Assembly: GCA_036925085.1 (NCBI GenBank) | Contig: JAUPFP010000028.1 | Coordinates: 3,315,001-3,379,000 of the forward strand | Direction: 5' to 3' | DNA from: Brachycybe producta | Taxonomy: Eukaryota > Arthropoda > Diplopoda > Playtdesmida > Andrognathidae | Length of the DNA: 64,000 bases | Shown here: positions 11,606 to 23,455 of the stretch, piece after piece | How the letters are laid out: each line of letters begins with the position of its first letter | Position numbering within the stretch: the first letter of the stretch is position 1 | The notes under the pieces: model-generated | The model's database searches: none | The model's input: only the letters and a program-made list of their open reading frames with translations | What the model was told of the DNA's origin: nothing | Position numbers and translations under genes: made by a program

Positions 11606-11771
11606 AAGAAGAAAAAAACTTCAAACATATATAGAGAGAGAATCTATCTATGTAGATATGCATTTCAGTACTTTTATGAAGGGAAGGGCCCTGGGCCATG
11701 TTTTTTTTTGGGGGGGGGGGAGGGGGGGTGAATTCGAGATGGAAAAAAACTGAAGATAATAGAAATTCTCT
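11606..11771. other. Short non-coding spacer
   Basis: Includes a G homopolymer (11711-11727). No gene. Confidence 0.35.
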
Positions 11772-11887
11772 TAAGGTGGTTTTAAAGAGTAAAACGCCGC
11801 TCAAAGTATGATTATTTTGCCTTTAAGATGCAAACTGAAGAGAAACTTGAATGTATTTTAGAAACTAGAAGGGTAGCTCAATCATTT
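11772..11887. mobile_element. Fold-back MITE family E, left half
   Basis: Begins TTAAGGTGGTTTTAAAG and includes AACTTGAATGTATTTTAGAA and ACTAGAAGGGTAGCTCAATC, then stops where the next TTAA-flanked element begins. Confidence 0.65.
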
Positions 11888-12433
11888 TTAAGGTGCCTGA
11901 ATAGATAATTATTTTGCTTTTCTCCCCTCTGCACAGCGTCACTGCAGTGGCTAATGCTATGCTCCATAGACGTTTGTTGTAAAGAAATTTGGACGCAAAA
12001 ACGTCAAGCGAACTTTTTTTTTAGAAACAACAATATGAAAAATTCAAATTGTTTTCAAAACTAGAAAGGTAGAAAATTATGCTAAGTTTTTTCATGACAA
12101 TATCTTAAAAAATAAACATTTTATGTCGTTTTTTTTTTAAAGTTTTTAATGAAAAACTATTTTCGCCTTTTTTGAAACCGTCATAAAAAGTTTATTTTAA
12201 AATATATCATCATGAAAAAAAACTTTTAGTAATATCACCAACTATTCTAGTTTCTAAAACATTTTCATTTTTTTCATAATGTATCTCCCGAAAAACGTTC
12301 ACCCATAAAAAATATAACTTTCCTTGAAACAGCTGGTGGGGAGAAGAGACCTCCTATAAAATGTAATAACCACACAGGAGCGCCATCTGGGGGAGGAATG
12401 AAAACAAAATAAATATCTATTCAGCCAAATTAA
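11888..12433. mobile_element. TTAA-flanked inverted-repeat element (CTGAATAGATA ends)
   Basis: Ends TTAAGGTGCCTGAATAGATA and ATATCTATTCAGCCAAATTAA are inverted, with TTAA at both edges (11888-11891 and 12430-12433). The interior has CACTGCAGTGGCTAATGCTA. A related end lies at about 28070-28137 in opposite orientation. It inserted into or beside a family-E copy whose halves lie on both sides. Confidence 0.65.
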
Positions 12434-12454
12434 GAGTATTTTCCTGTTTGATAT

Positions 12455-12597
12455 CCTTCAAATGAAAATGTGAATGTAAGTTTGAAAATGACCCAACTTT
12501 AATCAGAGAATATTTTTTTCTGAATTTTTGACTATAAAAAGTTTATTTTGAAAGATATCATTATGAAAATACTCTAAAGTGATTGAGTAAACTCGAA
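12455..12597. mobile_element. Fold-back MITE family E, right half
   Basis: Shows TTTGAAAATGACCCAACTTT, AAAAGTTTATTTTGAAAGAT and GAAAATACTCTAAAGTGATT in the family order. Together with 11772-11887 it looks like one copy split by the TTAA element. Confidence 0.6.
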
Positions 12598-12744
12598 CTT
12601 CATCCACAGGAAGTGACATATTTGCTGGTCTTTGCAAAGCTACCAAAAATATTTTTATGAATTGAAGAAAACAAAAGACGAAATGAATTTCTCAAAGAAG
12701 AAGCCAAAAATAGAAAAAAATATTTAAAAAAAATGGGATTCATG

Positions 12745-12748
<4 letters not shown>

Positions 12749-12833
<85 letters not shown>

Positions 12834-12838
12834 TATAT
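12749..12838. repeat. (TA)n microsatellite
   Basis: About 90 bp of TA with one interruption (TTTTA). Confidence 0.95.
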
Positions 12839-13079
12839 ATATTGCTAATATTGAGAATATGGAGTAGGTAAAGTGAACTGAGACAGCCCTGGACAAATAA
12901 ATTGCATTAGTTCCACTTAAATGCATCCATAAATAGCAGTGCTCAGAAGATTCTAACCTTGCCACTTTAACACACAACCTAAACACTAAAGGAACACAGC
13001 AGCAGTCCTCCTCAACACAAAACCCTAATCCAATTAATTTTATAACCAACTCAATAACCAAACAAAGCAATCGATTTAT

Positions 13080-14450
13080 GGACACAACCAACAAAACACA
13101 TGGAAATTTACTCAAAACTGTTCAGTGTGTGCCCCCATCTACGTACAGACACAGCTATGAGGATAAAGAAAAGTGTAACGTGCCTGGAGTCCTTCTAGGC
13201 AGTTCACCATTCTGTAATATGGCTGGTCCCTGTTGTCCAGGCATTTCTGCACTTTGTTCGTCTCTTTGTTGGGTGGCTGGCCCTGTGCCAGCCAGTCGAG
13301 TTGAGATTGTATGCCGCTCCGCACCTCCCAAGCTCGGGCTCCTTGACCTGCAGGATGATCCAGGTCGACTTATTGACCTGAATGCATGGCCCTTGGTCGC
13401 GCCTCCGCCTCTGGTTGGAGTAGGACCCTCTGGCATGTCGTTCCTGTTTGGGTTCCGTGTGTACGGGACTCAAGTTCCCACGTTTTAAAGAGAAAGTGAC
13501 GACTTCACAGTAAAAGACTTCTCTTTTGTTTCTAACTTGTTTATTTTAGATGATTCAATACACATAAGCGAATGAAGAAAATAATACATAAACTTGACTG
13601 ATCTGACTTTACAAAAAATTCTAAGCCCCAAAAGAATTTGTGAACTTAGAATATTCTACCTTTAGATGAGGAGGGAAACATTCTGATCATGCAACTTTTT
13701 GCCTACTTTCCTCCTGAGGGTACCCCTTGCATGCTTGTTTTATTACTCTGGCCCTTGGGAGGGGCCACTCATGACCAGCGGCTGCCCATAGATCGCTTTG
13801 ACCAATGGCGACCTCTGGTCCCAAAACATTTCCTTTTTTGGAACTTATTTCTCCGAAATATGCAAATGATTTCTTCGAAATTATTTGGGCCTGTCCAGTG
13901 TCACTGGACATGAGGAAAAAGTTATTTCCTTTTTTTTAAATCGTTTCCATATGTGCTGATGAAAAGAAACTTTTCATAATTCGGACACTTGTCATTATGG
14001 GCCGCCTTTCCGCCCAAAGAAAGGGGTGGTCAAACTTCAAAAGGCCTAGTAGCGACATCCTCCACACATGTGCGCCGGCACATGTGCAGGGGGTGTCACA
14101 AAAGCCTGGATGAAATATTGTCAGAAAAGAAGCCGTCGCCATTTTGTGATAACCTAACTTTTCTTGATGTTCCCGTTAAAACTAATCTATAAGAGAAGTT
14201 GGGATTCCGAGATGTTTTCCCGCATAGCAGACCCAAAACTGCTTGAAAATATGGAGCACATGCTCCTATCTCCTTTTAATTTGTTTTGTACCCCCTGAAT
14301 TCCTGCTTAAAACATTGCTCCTCATTTGCACCCCCAAAATGCGCCCATCAAACCTCCTGCGCCCCACCCTCCCGCAGTCGCGGAGGCTGCGGGTCCTCAG
14401 TTACGCTCCTGCTAGGCTACTAGACGACTCTTGTTAAAACTTTGTATATA
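13080..14450. other. GC-richer block of unknown nature
   Basis: Clearly less AT-rich than its surroundings, especially 13190-13490 and 13680-14430. It holds overlapping short ORFs on both strands, the longest 136 codons at 13078-13488 (+). None has a recognisable domain. A near-palindrome around CACATGTGCGCCGGCACATG lies at about 14064. It could be a solo LTR, a decayed retroelement or a CpG-island-like piece; I cannot choose. Confidence 0.35.
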
Positions 14451-15582
14451 TTGGATCCTCACTTGTAGTTAAGATGGTTTATGATGGTTTAAAACGCATT
14501 CTAGTTTCTCTCAATTCTACTCCAGAAAGATACATTAGAATAAATAAAATCAAAGTTCGAAAATCAACTGTTCCTAAACCATGTTAAGAATTCTATTCGA
14601 TTCGAAATGTGACTAACTAGTAACTACATGACTAACTATAGTAACTACATCAAGTAGGTGGCGCGCACAACTTTCAATGTATTACATTATTATTAGTAGG
14701 GTTTTGTGACAATTAATTATTCAGCCAACCACAGGATAAGCTATCAAAACAGTTACTGTGACAATAAACAAAAGATTTAATTTACTTGTTCGATTTGTAT
14801 ACTCAAATGATATGAAATGCGCATAAGCCACAGTTCGACAATCAAATCCACCTTGTTACTAGTACTGTTTAACAATTGATACAACATGATGAAATAGGAA
14901 CCTCCAAAGCACACTTAATCAGCACTGGATTTGAAATGTAACAGTGCATGTGTGTGCAATTTGACACAAGTTTCGTTCTTTAAATTTGAAAACACTGGAC
15001 AGAACAAAGATTTATTTCAGGTCAATTGGGACTATATGTCTCACAACTCCATTTGTTCCAGACATCCCACACCTCATGTGGATGCCAATTGACAAAGTGT
15101 AATTGCATTTTTCTTACACAAGTACAATGAATTGTCACCATTCCAAGTGTGTGACAGTCTGGGTATACGTGTCTCTTGTGAGGTGTTACCACCCTCACTT
15201 TCTCTTGTTTTTATGCGTGCATTTCAGAATGAAAAAAATTCAAAGGTTGATGGACAACTTTAGCTAGTCGTAAGGATGTTTTCTAATTACTACAATGACA
15301 GCAGCAGAACGATGACAAAAAACAACCAAAATGATATGCTGGAGCAGCAGAGGATTTGTATGAGCAGCACAAGAGCCATAACTAGTCCTATAGATAATTT
15401 TACGCTCGACGCAAGAATAAAACTGGCGCCTCCTTATAGTTTTGCATCTTTATTTCGTGTGCCTCTGAGCTTTGCAGCAACCCGAGACAAGAATGAAACT
15501 GGGGCTCCTTGGTAATATCATTCTATAGTTATGTTTGCGCCCCTTGAGCTTTGCACCCAAGACTAGTGCCTCACTCGCCTTG
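14451..15582. other. Intergenic DNA
   Basis: No supported gene. Segment 15400-15560 contains AAGAATAAAACTGGCGCC, which recurs at about 21790-21812, so a dispersed repeat is present here. Confidence 0.4.
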
Positions 15583-15788
15583 ACATGCATTTAGAAATCG
15601 GGACAAACAGAAGTTGGCTCCGCCCTTTTTATGACGACTGGCAACTACTAATTGGTTGGTTATGTAGTTTGGCGTCACATGCTCCGCCCTTTTCAACGTC
15701 GAACTACACAACAAACCAATTAGAAGTTGCCGGTCGTCAAAAAAAGGGCGGAGCCAACTTCTGTTTGTCCCAATTTCTAATTGCCTGT
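15583..15788. mobile_element. Promoter-like MITE (family A2), copy
   Basis: Inverted ends ACATGCATTTAGAAATCGGG and CCCAATTTCTAATTGCCTGT with long inner arms. Flanking 9-mers CTCGCCTTG (15574-15582) and GTCGCCTTG (15789-15797) match 8 of 9. It holds GC boxes and CCAATTAG. Confidence 0.8.
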
Positions 15789-16046
15789 GTCGCCTTGTCC
15801 TAGTTGTGAATGTGGTAAAGCAGGCAAGTGAAAACGAGGTGAGACATAAGATGGCGTCTGTCAATGTGATATGCACGTTTCAGTTCAGTTATTGATACTA
15901 TATTATACTCTCTAAGGTGCCGCAATTTTTCGTGCATTAAAAAGTGTTGAAAGTTGGTTGAACCTACTACTGTATAGTCTCCTACAATGCCTCTCCACCA
16001 GTGCAACAAACATAAGCATTCTCAAAAGCAACCTTTTGTCTGCAGG
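15789..16046. other. Non-coding spacer
   Basis: No supported feature. Confidence 0.35.
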
Positions 16047-16722
16047 AATACCTCGTTTTCACTGCAAAAATTAACTGCAGTTAAAAAGTTAACCGTAGTT
16101 AATTTTCTAGTGAACACAAATGTTTTTACATTAACCATGGTTAGATTTCTGAACAATGGAGTTAACTCAACAACACTGCCACAATGTGGTTAACCATATT
16201 ATTAGATGGTTAAATAACATGTCACTTCCTGTATTCTATACAAATTTAGCCTACAAACAAAGTGGCGGATAGTGAGAGCACACAATTTTTGACGTGAATG
16301 CGGAATGAAACCAAACAGGAAGTGACACAAAATCATTTAACCACATAGGTAAAAGGTGGGTTTCCTAAACTAGTGTTGCCGTAATACAGCGGCCATGATA
16401 TGACGGATGTTAAATGTCGACACAAAAAAATGTTTTCATGGATGTAAATGAGTGTGGTTTTCTCGAGAGCGGTGGCGGTGCTCACCTGTCTCGAGAAAAC
16501 CACATCCATTTACATCCATGAAAACGTTTTTGTCTCATCATTTACCATCATATCACGGCTGCTATACAGTATTACGGTATCGCCATCTTAGAAAACCCAG
16601 GCTTTGGTGTCTTAAAAAAATGGAAACACACAAAACTACCACATCGAGCTTGTCTGTAGTTAACTATTATCTTGGTTATGTTAACTACTATTAATTTTTG
16701 TAGCACTTGGAAACGAGGTATT
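16047..16722. mobile_element. Inverted-repeat element (AATACCTCGTTT ends)
   Basis: Ends AATACCTCGTTTTCACT and its degenerate complement ending AAACGAGGTATT. Subterminal TTAACTGCAGTTAA-type repeats occur at both sides. A second fold-back (16356-16600) is nested in it. No coding. Confidence 0.6.
16356..16600. repeat. Large hairpin nested in the preceding element
   Basis: TTTTCATGGATGTAAATG pairs with CATTTACATCCATGAAAA across a short loop; GTGGTTTTCTCGAGA pairs with TCTCGAGAAAACCAC. The outer arms (GCCGTAATAC, GGGTTTCCTAA) also pair imperfectly. Confidence 0.75.
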
Positions 16723-16738
16723 AGTGTATTACCATAAA

Positions 16739-16988
16739 GTGCGTTACATTTTACGGTGGAAAATCAGTTATTTCGAACAATAATTACTATTAGTCATTAT
16801 GCAAAATCATCAGTTATTGTCATTTTAGGCATTCTGTACATTATCTAACATGCTATTCCTTGTACAAAATTTGCTACCAAAAATAGTATTGCATATACGA
16901 CCTAAAATGACAATAATTGATGATTTTGCACAATGACTAATAATAATAATTGTTCGGAATAACTGATTTTCCACCGTAAAATGCACTA
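16739..16988. mobile_element. Inverted-repeat MITE (TTTTACGGTGG ends)
   Basis: CATTTTACGGTGGAAAATCAG-type arms at both ends in opposite orientation. ACAATAATTACTATTAGTCA on the left pairs imperfectly with TGACTAATAATAATAATTGT on the right, and a TTTTAGGCA/ACCTAAAA core lies between. About 250 bp, non-coding. Confidence 0.65.
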
Positions 16989-17889
16989 ATAAACGTACTG
17001 AACTAAAAAAAAGATGATTTTTCTCGAACTTGTGTGTAAATTGAACAATTGCCGTAGAATAAAATATCTTCGACCCGTAGTACCAACAACAACAAAAAAG
17101 CTTAAATGACGTCAGTTTGGACCCGGCGTTAATCAATGAAATAATAAACTGCAAACCATAACGTGTATTCAATAATATAGAGCAAATAATGTTTATTTAG
17201 CGTAAAAGGAGGAAGAATTGAATTCTTTTGATGAATTATTTTATTCCGCCTTTTTTTTTCTTTCTCGTTTATTTAGAAAAATAAGATTCAAACCCACATC
17301 AATGTTAATTCACAAAATACAAGTATAAGCAGCACACAAAAAAAAACACATACACAAAACGCCCACATTAACCCTCGGTGTAAATGACGTCATACGTTGT
17401 CATGGTATCGTTCTTTACACCATGGCGACAAGAAAAAGATGAGGGGATTGGGAGGTTGGAGGGAACCACCAATTTAATAGGACCAAAGGAGGGGGGGAGT
17501 ACGGATGGGATAGGAAATGTTGAATTTTGAGAATCTACCTGGAAATGCTCAAACAAAACCTAAAATAACTCAAAATCCACAAACACAAATGTCGTAAAAC
17601 GTCTGACGTCATATGTATTCCATAGTCGCATTCATCAATCAGAAATATTCACAAAAAAAGTTCTCTTCTGTTTTGTCAGTTGTAACTAAACCATTTTTAC
17701 CGATTAAACCAAACTAACTCGATAAACTCATATTAGAGAGAAATAACCCCACCATGTTATATTGAGTGCCCTTAAACAAGAGAGTTACTCTTAAATATGA
17801 ATCACACAGATAGAAAAAAGGGTTGAATATTTATCCTCATTCTCAGTAACTTACTGTGAAATCAGAAAGATTTTTTTTTCAAAGATGAC
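16989..17889. other. Intergenic DNA
   Basis: No supported gene. TGACGTCAT-type CRE sequences occur near 17390 and 17602. Confidence 0.35.
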
Positions 17890-18215
17890 GGCAAAGGATT
17901 AACCGATGAACATTGGGGGGGGGGCAACTCTAAAACCCGAAACAGAATGCTTATAAAATTTGGATGAAAACTGAGTTAAATTAGGTTAAATTAAGTTTGT
18001 TGCAAAAAGGTCTGGGTATGCAGCCCCCTCAGAATGCAAAAAATAACTTCATTTGATTAAAAAAAAAAAAGATTACGTTGTTCCACACATCGATGTTAAC
18101 TTCAAAGTTTTTGTGTTCATCCAATTCTATATGCATGATTTTGTTTCAGGTTTTAGAGGTACCCACAATGTTCGTCTGTTCATCCTTTTATTCTGACTCA
18201 AAATGGTAGCTCAGC
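17890..18215. mobile_element. Fold-back element family D, copy 2
   Basis: CTAAAACCCGAAACAGAATGC on the left pairs with GCATGATTTTGTTTCAGGTT on the right, flanking a TCTGGGTATGCAGCCCCCT centre like that of the copies at 11 and 43 kb. The outer part has CGATGAACATTG / CAATGTTCGTC arms. Confidence 0.65.
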
Positions 18216-19254
18216 TTGGCGGGTAATAACTATTGGTACAAATATGTTAAAGATCACTATCAGCTCTTATATCTGAAATGATGTTCCTGAAATATGATGT
18301 CACTTCCTCCTTCAACTTTAAACAAAGAAATACTGAGCTATCTTTGTTTAGCAAAATCTTTCGCAATTACATCATGGTGTGAACCCATGCAGGGTCAAAA
18401 CTTTGCTAAACAACCTAAGATGTAAATCTTACACAGGTGTTAACCTTTATTCAACTTTTAAATTATTAAGACACACATACGCACAACCTAAAAGTGTGAC
18501 AGACCCGAATTAGAAGGTTATCATCATAAACTACAGAAAAAAGTGTATCTATCGTGTGTGTATCTATAGGTATCTTTAGACATATACAACTTTTTTTTTT
18601 GCTTATTTTTAGTCAATCTTTGTTGGCAACCATCTGTTTTATCTTAACTGAAGGACCTCCTCCTCCTTCCCACCTTTCTCCTATTACAATGCCGCCGTTA
18701 CCATCACCACCTGCGGTGTGTGTCTTCTATCTTTCTAACTCAATTCTACTTCTATCTCTTTTTTATTTTGTATCTCACACTTTTTTCCTGTTGTCACCTT
18801 TCCTCTTTTCTATTTCTTTTGTCTTCGTATTATAAAAGGAAATCGCTAAAAGTGATTCAGTTTATTCTTTTCTACTTTTTTCCCTTCCCATTCTCTTTCT
18901 ATTTTCTTGCCACTCTATCTCTGACTGACTTTTTCTTTTTTTATAAAAAAAAAAGCTCAAAAAGCTAACAATATAACTCCCAAAACACCAGAAGAAGGAG
19001 AAAGAAAGAAGAAAAAACGTTTTATACATTTCACCTTCCGCTACTTCTAATAAGATCAACGGTGTGCGTGCAACAAAATTGGCATTTCACCTTTTTCTTT
19101 TTATCTCATGTCATAAGGTACAGCCAATGGCGAAACAAATCTCAAAATTGAAAGAAAAACCCAAGAAATTCTATGATCACTCCTTTCAAAATAGGTAATT
19201 ATACCGTATGATTATAAAACTGTATTTATGATTATTAAAATTAAAATATGCGTA
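18216..19254. other. Intergenic DNA
   Basis: Pyrimidine-rich 18580-18960; no supported gene. ORFs here are low-complexity Phe/Leu/Ser. Confidence 0.4.
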
Positions 19255-19790
19255 ACAGCAATATAATAGCAGCAACAACAGCACCAATAATATACAGGAA
19301 ACAGCAGCAACAACAACAACAACAAAAAAAAGAGCAGAAGCAACAACAACAAACACAGCAGAAGCAACAGTAACAACAACGGCAACAAAAATAGCAGAAG
19401 CAACAGCAACAGCAACAAAAATAGCAGAAGCAACAGCAACAGCAACAAAAATAGCAGAAGCAACAACAACAACAAAAAAGAAGCAGCAGCAACAACAATA
19501 AAAAGAGCAACAACAACAAACACAGCAGAAGCAACAGCAACAACAACGGCAACAAAAATAGCAGAAGCAACAGCAACAACAACAAAAAGAGGAGCAACAA
19601 CAACAACAAAAAGAGCAGAAGCAACAACAACAAACACAGCAAAAGCAACAAACACAGCAGAAGCAACAGTAACAACAACGGCAACAAAAATAGCAGAAGC
19701 AGCAACAACACGAACAAAAACAGCAGCGATCCCCACAACAACGGCAACAACAGCAGCAAAAAAGAACAACAAAAAATAACAGCAGAACCC
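19255..19790 (+). repeat. CAA/GCA trinucleotide-rich array
   Basis: About 535 bp of CAACAGCAACAACAAC-type units with higher-order repeats (for example GCAACAAAAATAGCAGAA recurs several times). Long ORFs on the minus strand (up to 201 codons of poly-Leu/Val/Cys) are a by-product of the repeat and not genes. Confidence 0.9.
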
Positions 19791-20924
19791 CTTAAAATAG
19801 GCAATCACTACTAACACTGTTGGATAAGAAAAGAAACCTAAAGTGAAATAAATGATTCTAGGTTCGAGTCCCTATTTTATGATTTAACCTCTTGAACGAG
19901 ACCGATGATAAAACACAAAAATAAAAAGTAAAAAAATACTAATCGTAAACAGGTGGACAATGACATGTAGCGACATCTAAGGTCCTTTCTTTACCCATTT
20001 TATTAAAGGGCATCTTCATCTTTATAGAATAACCACAATAATGTTGGTTTAAGTCTTTATTTCAATAAAGAAAAAAAAACTTCCTAAATAGGTTAGTTTT
20101 TTCTATTCATTAGCCAATTTAGCATCTGTTAATTAGACAAATCTAGCCTTAAACCTTTGTTTAAATTTCACTTTGGCTTAAGTAACGTTTTAAAATAACG
20201 TCGTTAATCACCTTAAAATTATTTTTAAGCTGAAATTTTTTACGGCAGTTTGAAAATATGATCAAAACTTAAAGTTGTTTGACATTTATCAGGCGATTCT
20301 TTTTATCTCGCCGATTTTCGTCCGAAATCTTGAAAAGTGAAAAATGAAATATGAAACTTTGAAATTGTCTTGTTTATTTTTAAAGATATCAAAACAATGA
20401 AAACCTCCTCCATAAGTGAGTCTTTTACAGCTTCTAATTACAGCTACAAAAATTTAAGAGGGCTGAATAGAAAAATACTTGTGTAAGGTAGATGACGTTT
20501 GCAACCTCCACATGTGTGGAGAACTACTCTCGTCGCCGATCAGTTGAAATAGAATACAGCCTTTTAGCTATAAAATCGTCCAAAACGACCTTAATTATCA
20601 GCACGTGACCCAGAACACTGAATATAAGTGATGAGAGCACGTGTAGAGAAATAGCGATGACGCAATTAAACGTTTGCCACGTGAAAAAAAGGAAGGCGAG
20701 TGTCGTCAGTACATTTCTATGGAAGGAGGGCTAGTGGCGCCGTCTAATGCTGCACGGACAAAATCAATGATCTACTGACATTCTTAAATATTCTTAATAC
20801 ACAATAACCAGCGTTAAATATTTATAAATGTTTCCTCCTCACTCATATTTCATATTTTCCAATATGAAAATGGTTATAAAAAAATCTTATAATTTTAAAA
20901 ATGCATTTTTTTTTAAAACATCTC
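19791..20924. other. Intergenic DNA with a possible decayed family-E copy
   Basis: At about 20200-20475 motifs such as TTTGAAAATATGATCAAAAC, TTTAAAGATATCAAAACAAT and GGGCTGAATAG suggest a highly diverged fold-back MITE. GGTTCGAGTCC at 19861 matches a pol III B box but has no tRNA fold around it. No gene. Confidence 0.35.
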
Positions 20925-21275
20925 TCTCCCTTTTTCCCCTCTTTCTCTCTCTCTCTCTGTCTCTCCCTTTCTCCCCTGTTTCCGTCTCTCAGTTTTCCCC
21001 CTCTCCCTCTCTTCCCCCTCTTTTTCTCATCCCCACATCGTTATGAAGAATTTCAATTCACGTCTATTAGACTATTACCGATCCACCTACATACATATTA
21101 TACAAGTATGTGGTTTACATGATGAGGCTGCTGCACATTTGTACTAAAGTTGAAGATCCCGACATTCACTTGTCTGTGTGTGTGTGTGTGTGTGGCTGTG
21201 TGTAATAGAGACTATGGATATATATGTATTACGCCTTTATAATATTATAGACGTTACAAATTGTACACGTGAAAC

Positions 21276-21278
<3 letters not shown>

Positions 21279-21368
<90 letters not shown>
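21279..21368 (+). repeat. Compound (TA)n(GA)n microsatellite
   Basis: TA to about 21338, then GA to about 21368. Several tyrosine-isoleucine ORFs over it are artefacts. Confidence 0.95.
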
Positions 21369-21374
<6 letters not shown>

Positions 21375-22167
21375 GACATCGAACTGAACGGATAGAAATG
21401 ATAGACATTGGTAGATATAACGAATTGTATTTGCGGTCGTACATGTACAGAATACATGAGAATAAAATACATATACGAGACAAGTGAAAAGATAAAAAAA
21501 AGTCCCTTTGGGTAGTTCGGCAATGAAATGGTCCACCGATCTAACAAAGGGCTCTATTTCCAATTGTTGGAACTAGTGGGTCACTATGAGAGACGGATAG
21601 AATAAGCGCACACCTTATATACAGACGCCGCACTACAACTTTAGAACTTGTGACGTCAGAGGGGTTGATCAAAAAAAAAAAAAGGTTTTGATCGTATCAT
21701 TTTGTCAGATACGAAAAAGGGGAGATAAGCCGAAGTTCTAAACCATTTAAAACCAAAGCAGAGCCGTAAATGTCTAATTGTGCGCCCGAGGCAAGAATAA
21801 AACTGGCGCCCACTTAGTATATAATATATTTTGCGCCTCTATTTCCTTTGCAGGTTTGTCTCAATCACCTAGCCCCAATTATGGCTCTGAATCAAAGGTT
21901 TCTTAAATACTTTTGATAAAAAAAAACCTCTCTGAACCCCCCCTTTGACGTCACAAGGTTCCAGTTACGATTCGGCGAATGTAAATATGGCGCCACATAT
22001 AAGGTCCTTTTTGGCAGACCATTGATTACATAAGGGGTATTCACACAAGCCACCACCACCACCACCGTTTTTTTTTGGCACTACAACGACGATGAATGGT
22101 TGAGCCCGGCCACATGTGGCGACCTCTATCTGTTTGTCAACATTGATGATCAACGTCAAACACAGGG
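21369..22167. other. Intergenic DNA
   Basis: No supported gene. Holds the second copy of the AAGAATAAAACTGGCGCC repeat near 21793. Confidence 0.35.
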
Positions 22168-22285
22168 GGGGGGGGGGGGGAGCATGTGACGTCAGACTGC
22201 ACAACCAGCCAATTAGAAGTTGCCAGTCGTCATAACAAGGGCGGAGAAAACTGAAGTTTTCACCTAATTCTAACAACCTACCTGT
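22168..22285. mobile_element. Family-A2 MITE, truncated copy
   Basis: Right half only: CATGTGACGTCAGACT, CCAATTAGAAGTTGCC and GGGCGGAG, then a decayed terminus. A G homopolymer (22166-22180) sits at the break. Confidence 0.6.
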
Positions 22286-22345
22286 ACGTCAAACCAGTTA
22301 CGCGCCCTCACAGTAGGCCACTTTTCAATAGTAGTTCTTGGGAAG

Positions 22346-22551
22346 ACAGGCATTTAGAAATGGGGACGAACACAAGTTGGCTCCGCCCTTTTTATGACGA
22401 CCAGCAACTTCTAATTAGTTTGTTGTGTGGTTCGACGTTGAAAAGGGCGGAGCAGGTGACGTCAGACTACATAACCAACCAATTAGAAGTTGCTGGTCGT
22501 CATAAAAAGGGTGGAGCCAACTTGTGTTCGTTCCGAATTCTAAATGCATGT
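22346..22551. mobile_element. Promoter-like MITE (family A2), copy
   Basis: Ends ACAGGCATTTAGAAATGGGG and its near complement ending ATGCATGT. Flanking 9-mers CTTGGGAAG and CTTGTGAAA match 7 of 9. A perfect CRE (TGACGTCA), CCAATTAG and GC boxes are inside. Confidence 0.8.
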
Positions 22552-23237
22552 CTTGTGAAACAAGCCGCGTCAATCACCTTGTGACATCACAAAGTAGAAA
22601 GAACTTCAAAGTGATCCGTGTGAAGCCGACTTAAGAAGGCTATCACAATGGCTCACCCGACAACTAAGGTTGATTTCCCCACTTGGTATTATACAAAATG
22701 CATTAAGATCTTTCAGTTCTCCTAGTACATTTTTTTTGTTGTACTTTTCAAGTGCTTTGTCAATCCCACAAAATGCGATTGCATTTTTTCTATCTCACAC
22801 ACACACAAACATACAAATGTACGAACACACACTTGCAAATATCGAATATTCTCCTCATTCTATATGACTGAAAGCTAAATCATTTTTCTCTTCATCAAAC
22901 GCACTTCAAATGCTTTTTTTTAAAAAAGTACATTAAAGATGCCTTAAACTCAAAGAAGATGAAAATTCTTTTCTAGAAATTGATTGGTTTTGTTTTTATA
23001 TTCCGACATAATATTAAGAAGAAAAAAAAGTTTAAAAAAAATAACAAATAGATGGCGCTAGCATCTTCATAAATAAGATCTATATTTAAATAAAAAAAAC
23101 CTGATATTAGAATGACGCAATACAGTGCCTGGTATAGTCATTTAAGAGTCTAGAGACACTCCAGAGTTTCGCGTGCTGCACGAGACACGTGGTCAACGAA
23201 CCACTAATATGGCCATTATCAACCACCGCCTAAACAG
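22552..23237. other. Intergenic DNA
   Basis: AT-rich and no supported gene. Confidence 0.35.
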
Positions 23238-23446
23238 ACAGGCATTTAGAAATCGGAAAGAACATAAGTTGGCTCCTCCCTTTTTTATGACAAACGCAAC
23301 TTCTAATTGGTTGGTTATGTAGTCTGACGTCACATGCACCGCCCTTTTCATTAACGTCGAACCACACAACAAACCAATTAGAAGTTGCCGGTCGTCATAA
23401 AAAGGGCGGAGCCAACTTATGTTCTTCCCGATTTCTAAATGCCTGT
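23238..23446. mobile_element. Promoter-like MITE (family A2), copy
   Basis: Ends ACAGGCATTTAGAAATCGG and CCGATTTCTAAATGCCTGT are perfect inverted repeats. Flanking CCTAAACAG (23229-23237) and CTTTAACAG (23447-23455) match 7 of 9. The inner part has TGACGTCA, CCAATTAG and two GC boxes. Confidence 0.8.
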
Positions 23447-23455
23447 CTTTAACAG

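Noticed and set aside
13078..13488. 136-codon plus-strand ORF
   Set aside because: No recognisable domain; overlapping ORFs of similar length on the other strand; kept only as part of an unexplained GC-richer block.
19212..19817. 201-codon and 187-codon minus-strand ORFs
   Set aside because: Pure by-product of the CAA/GCA trinucleotide array; composition Leu/Val/Cys with no domain.
19860..19872. Pol III B-box match GGTTCGAGTCC
   Set aside because: No A box at the right distance and no cloverleaf; a chance match.
21229..21563. Several Tyr-Ile / Ser-Leu ORFs
   Set aside because: Encoded by the (TA)n(GA)n microsatellite.
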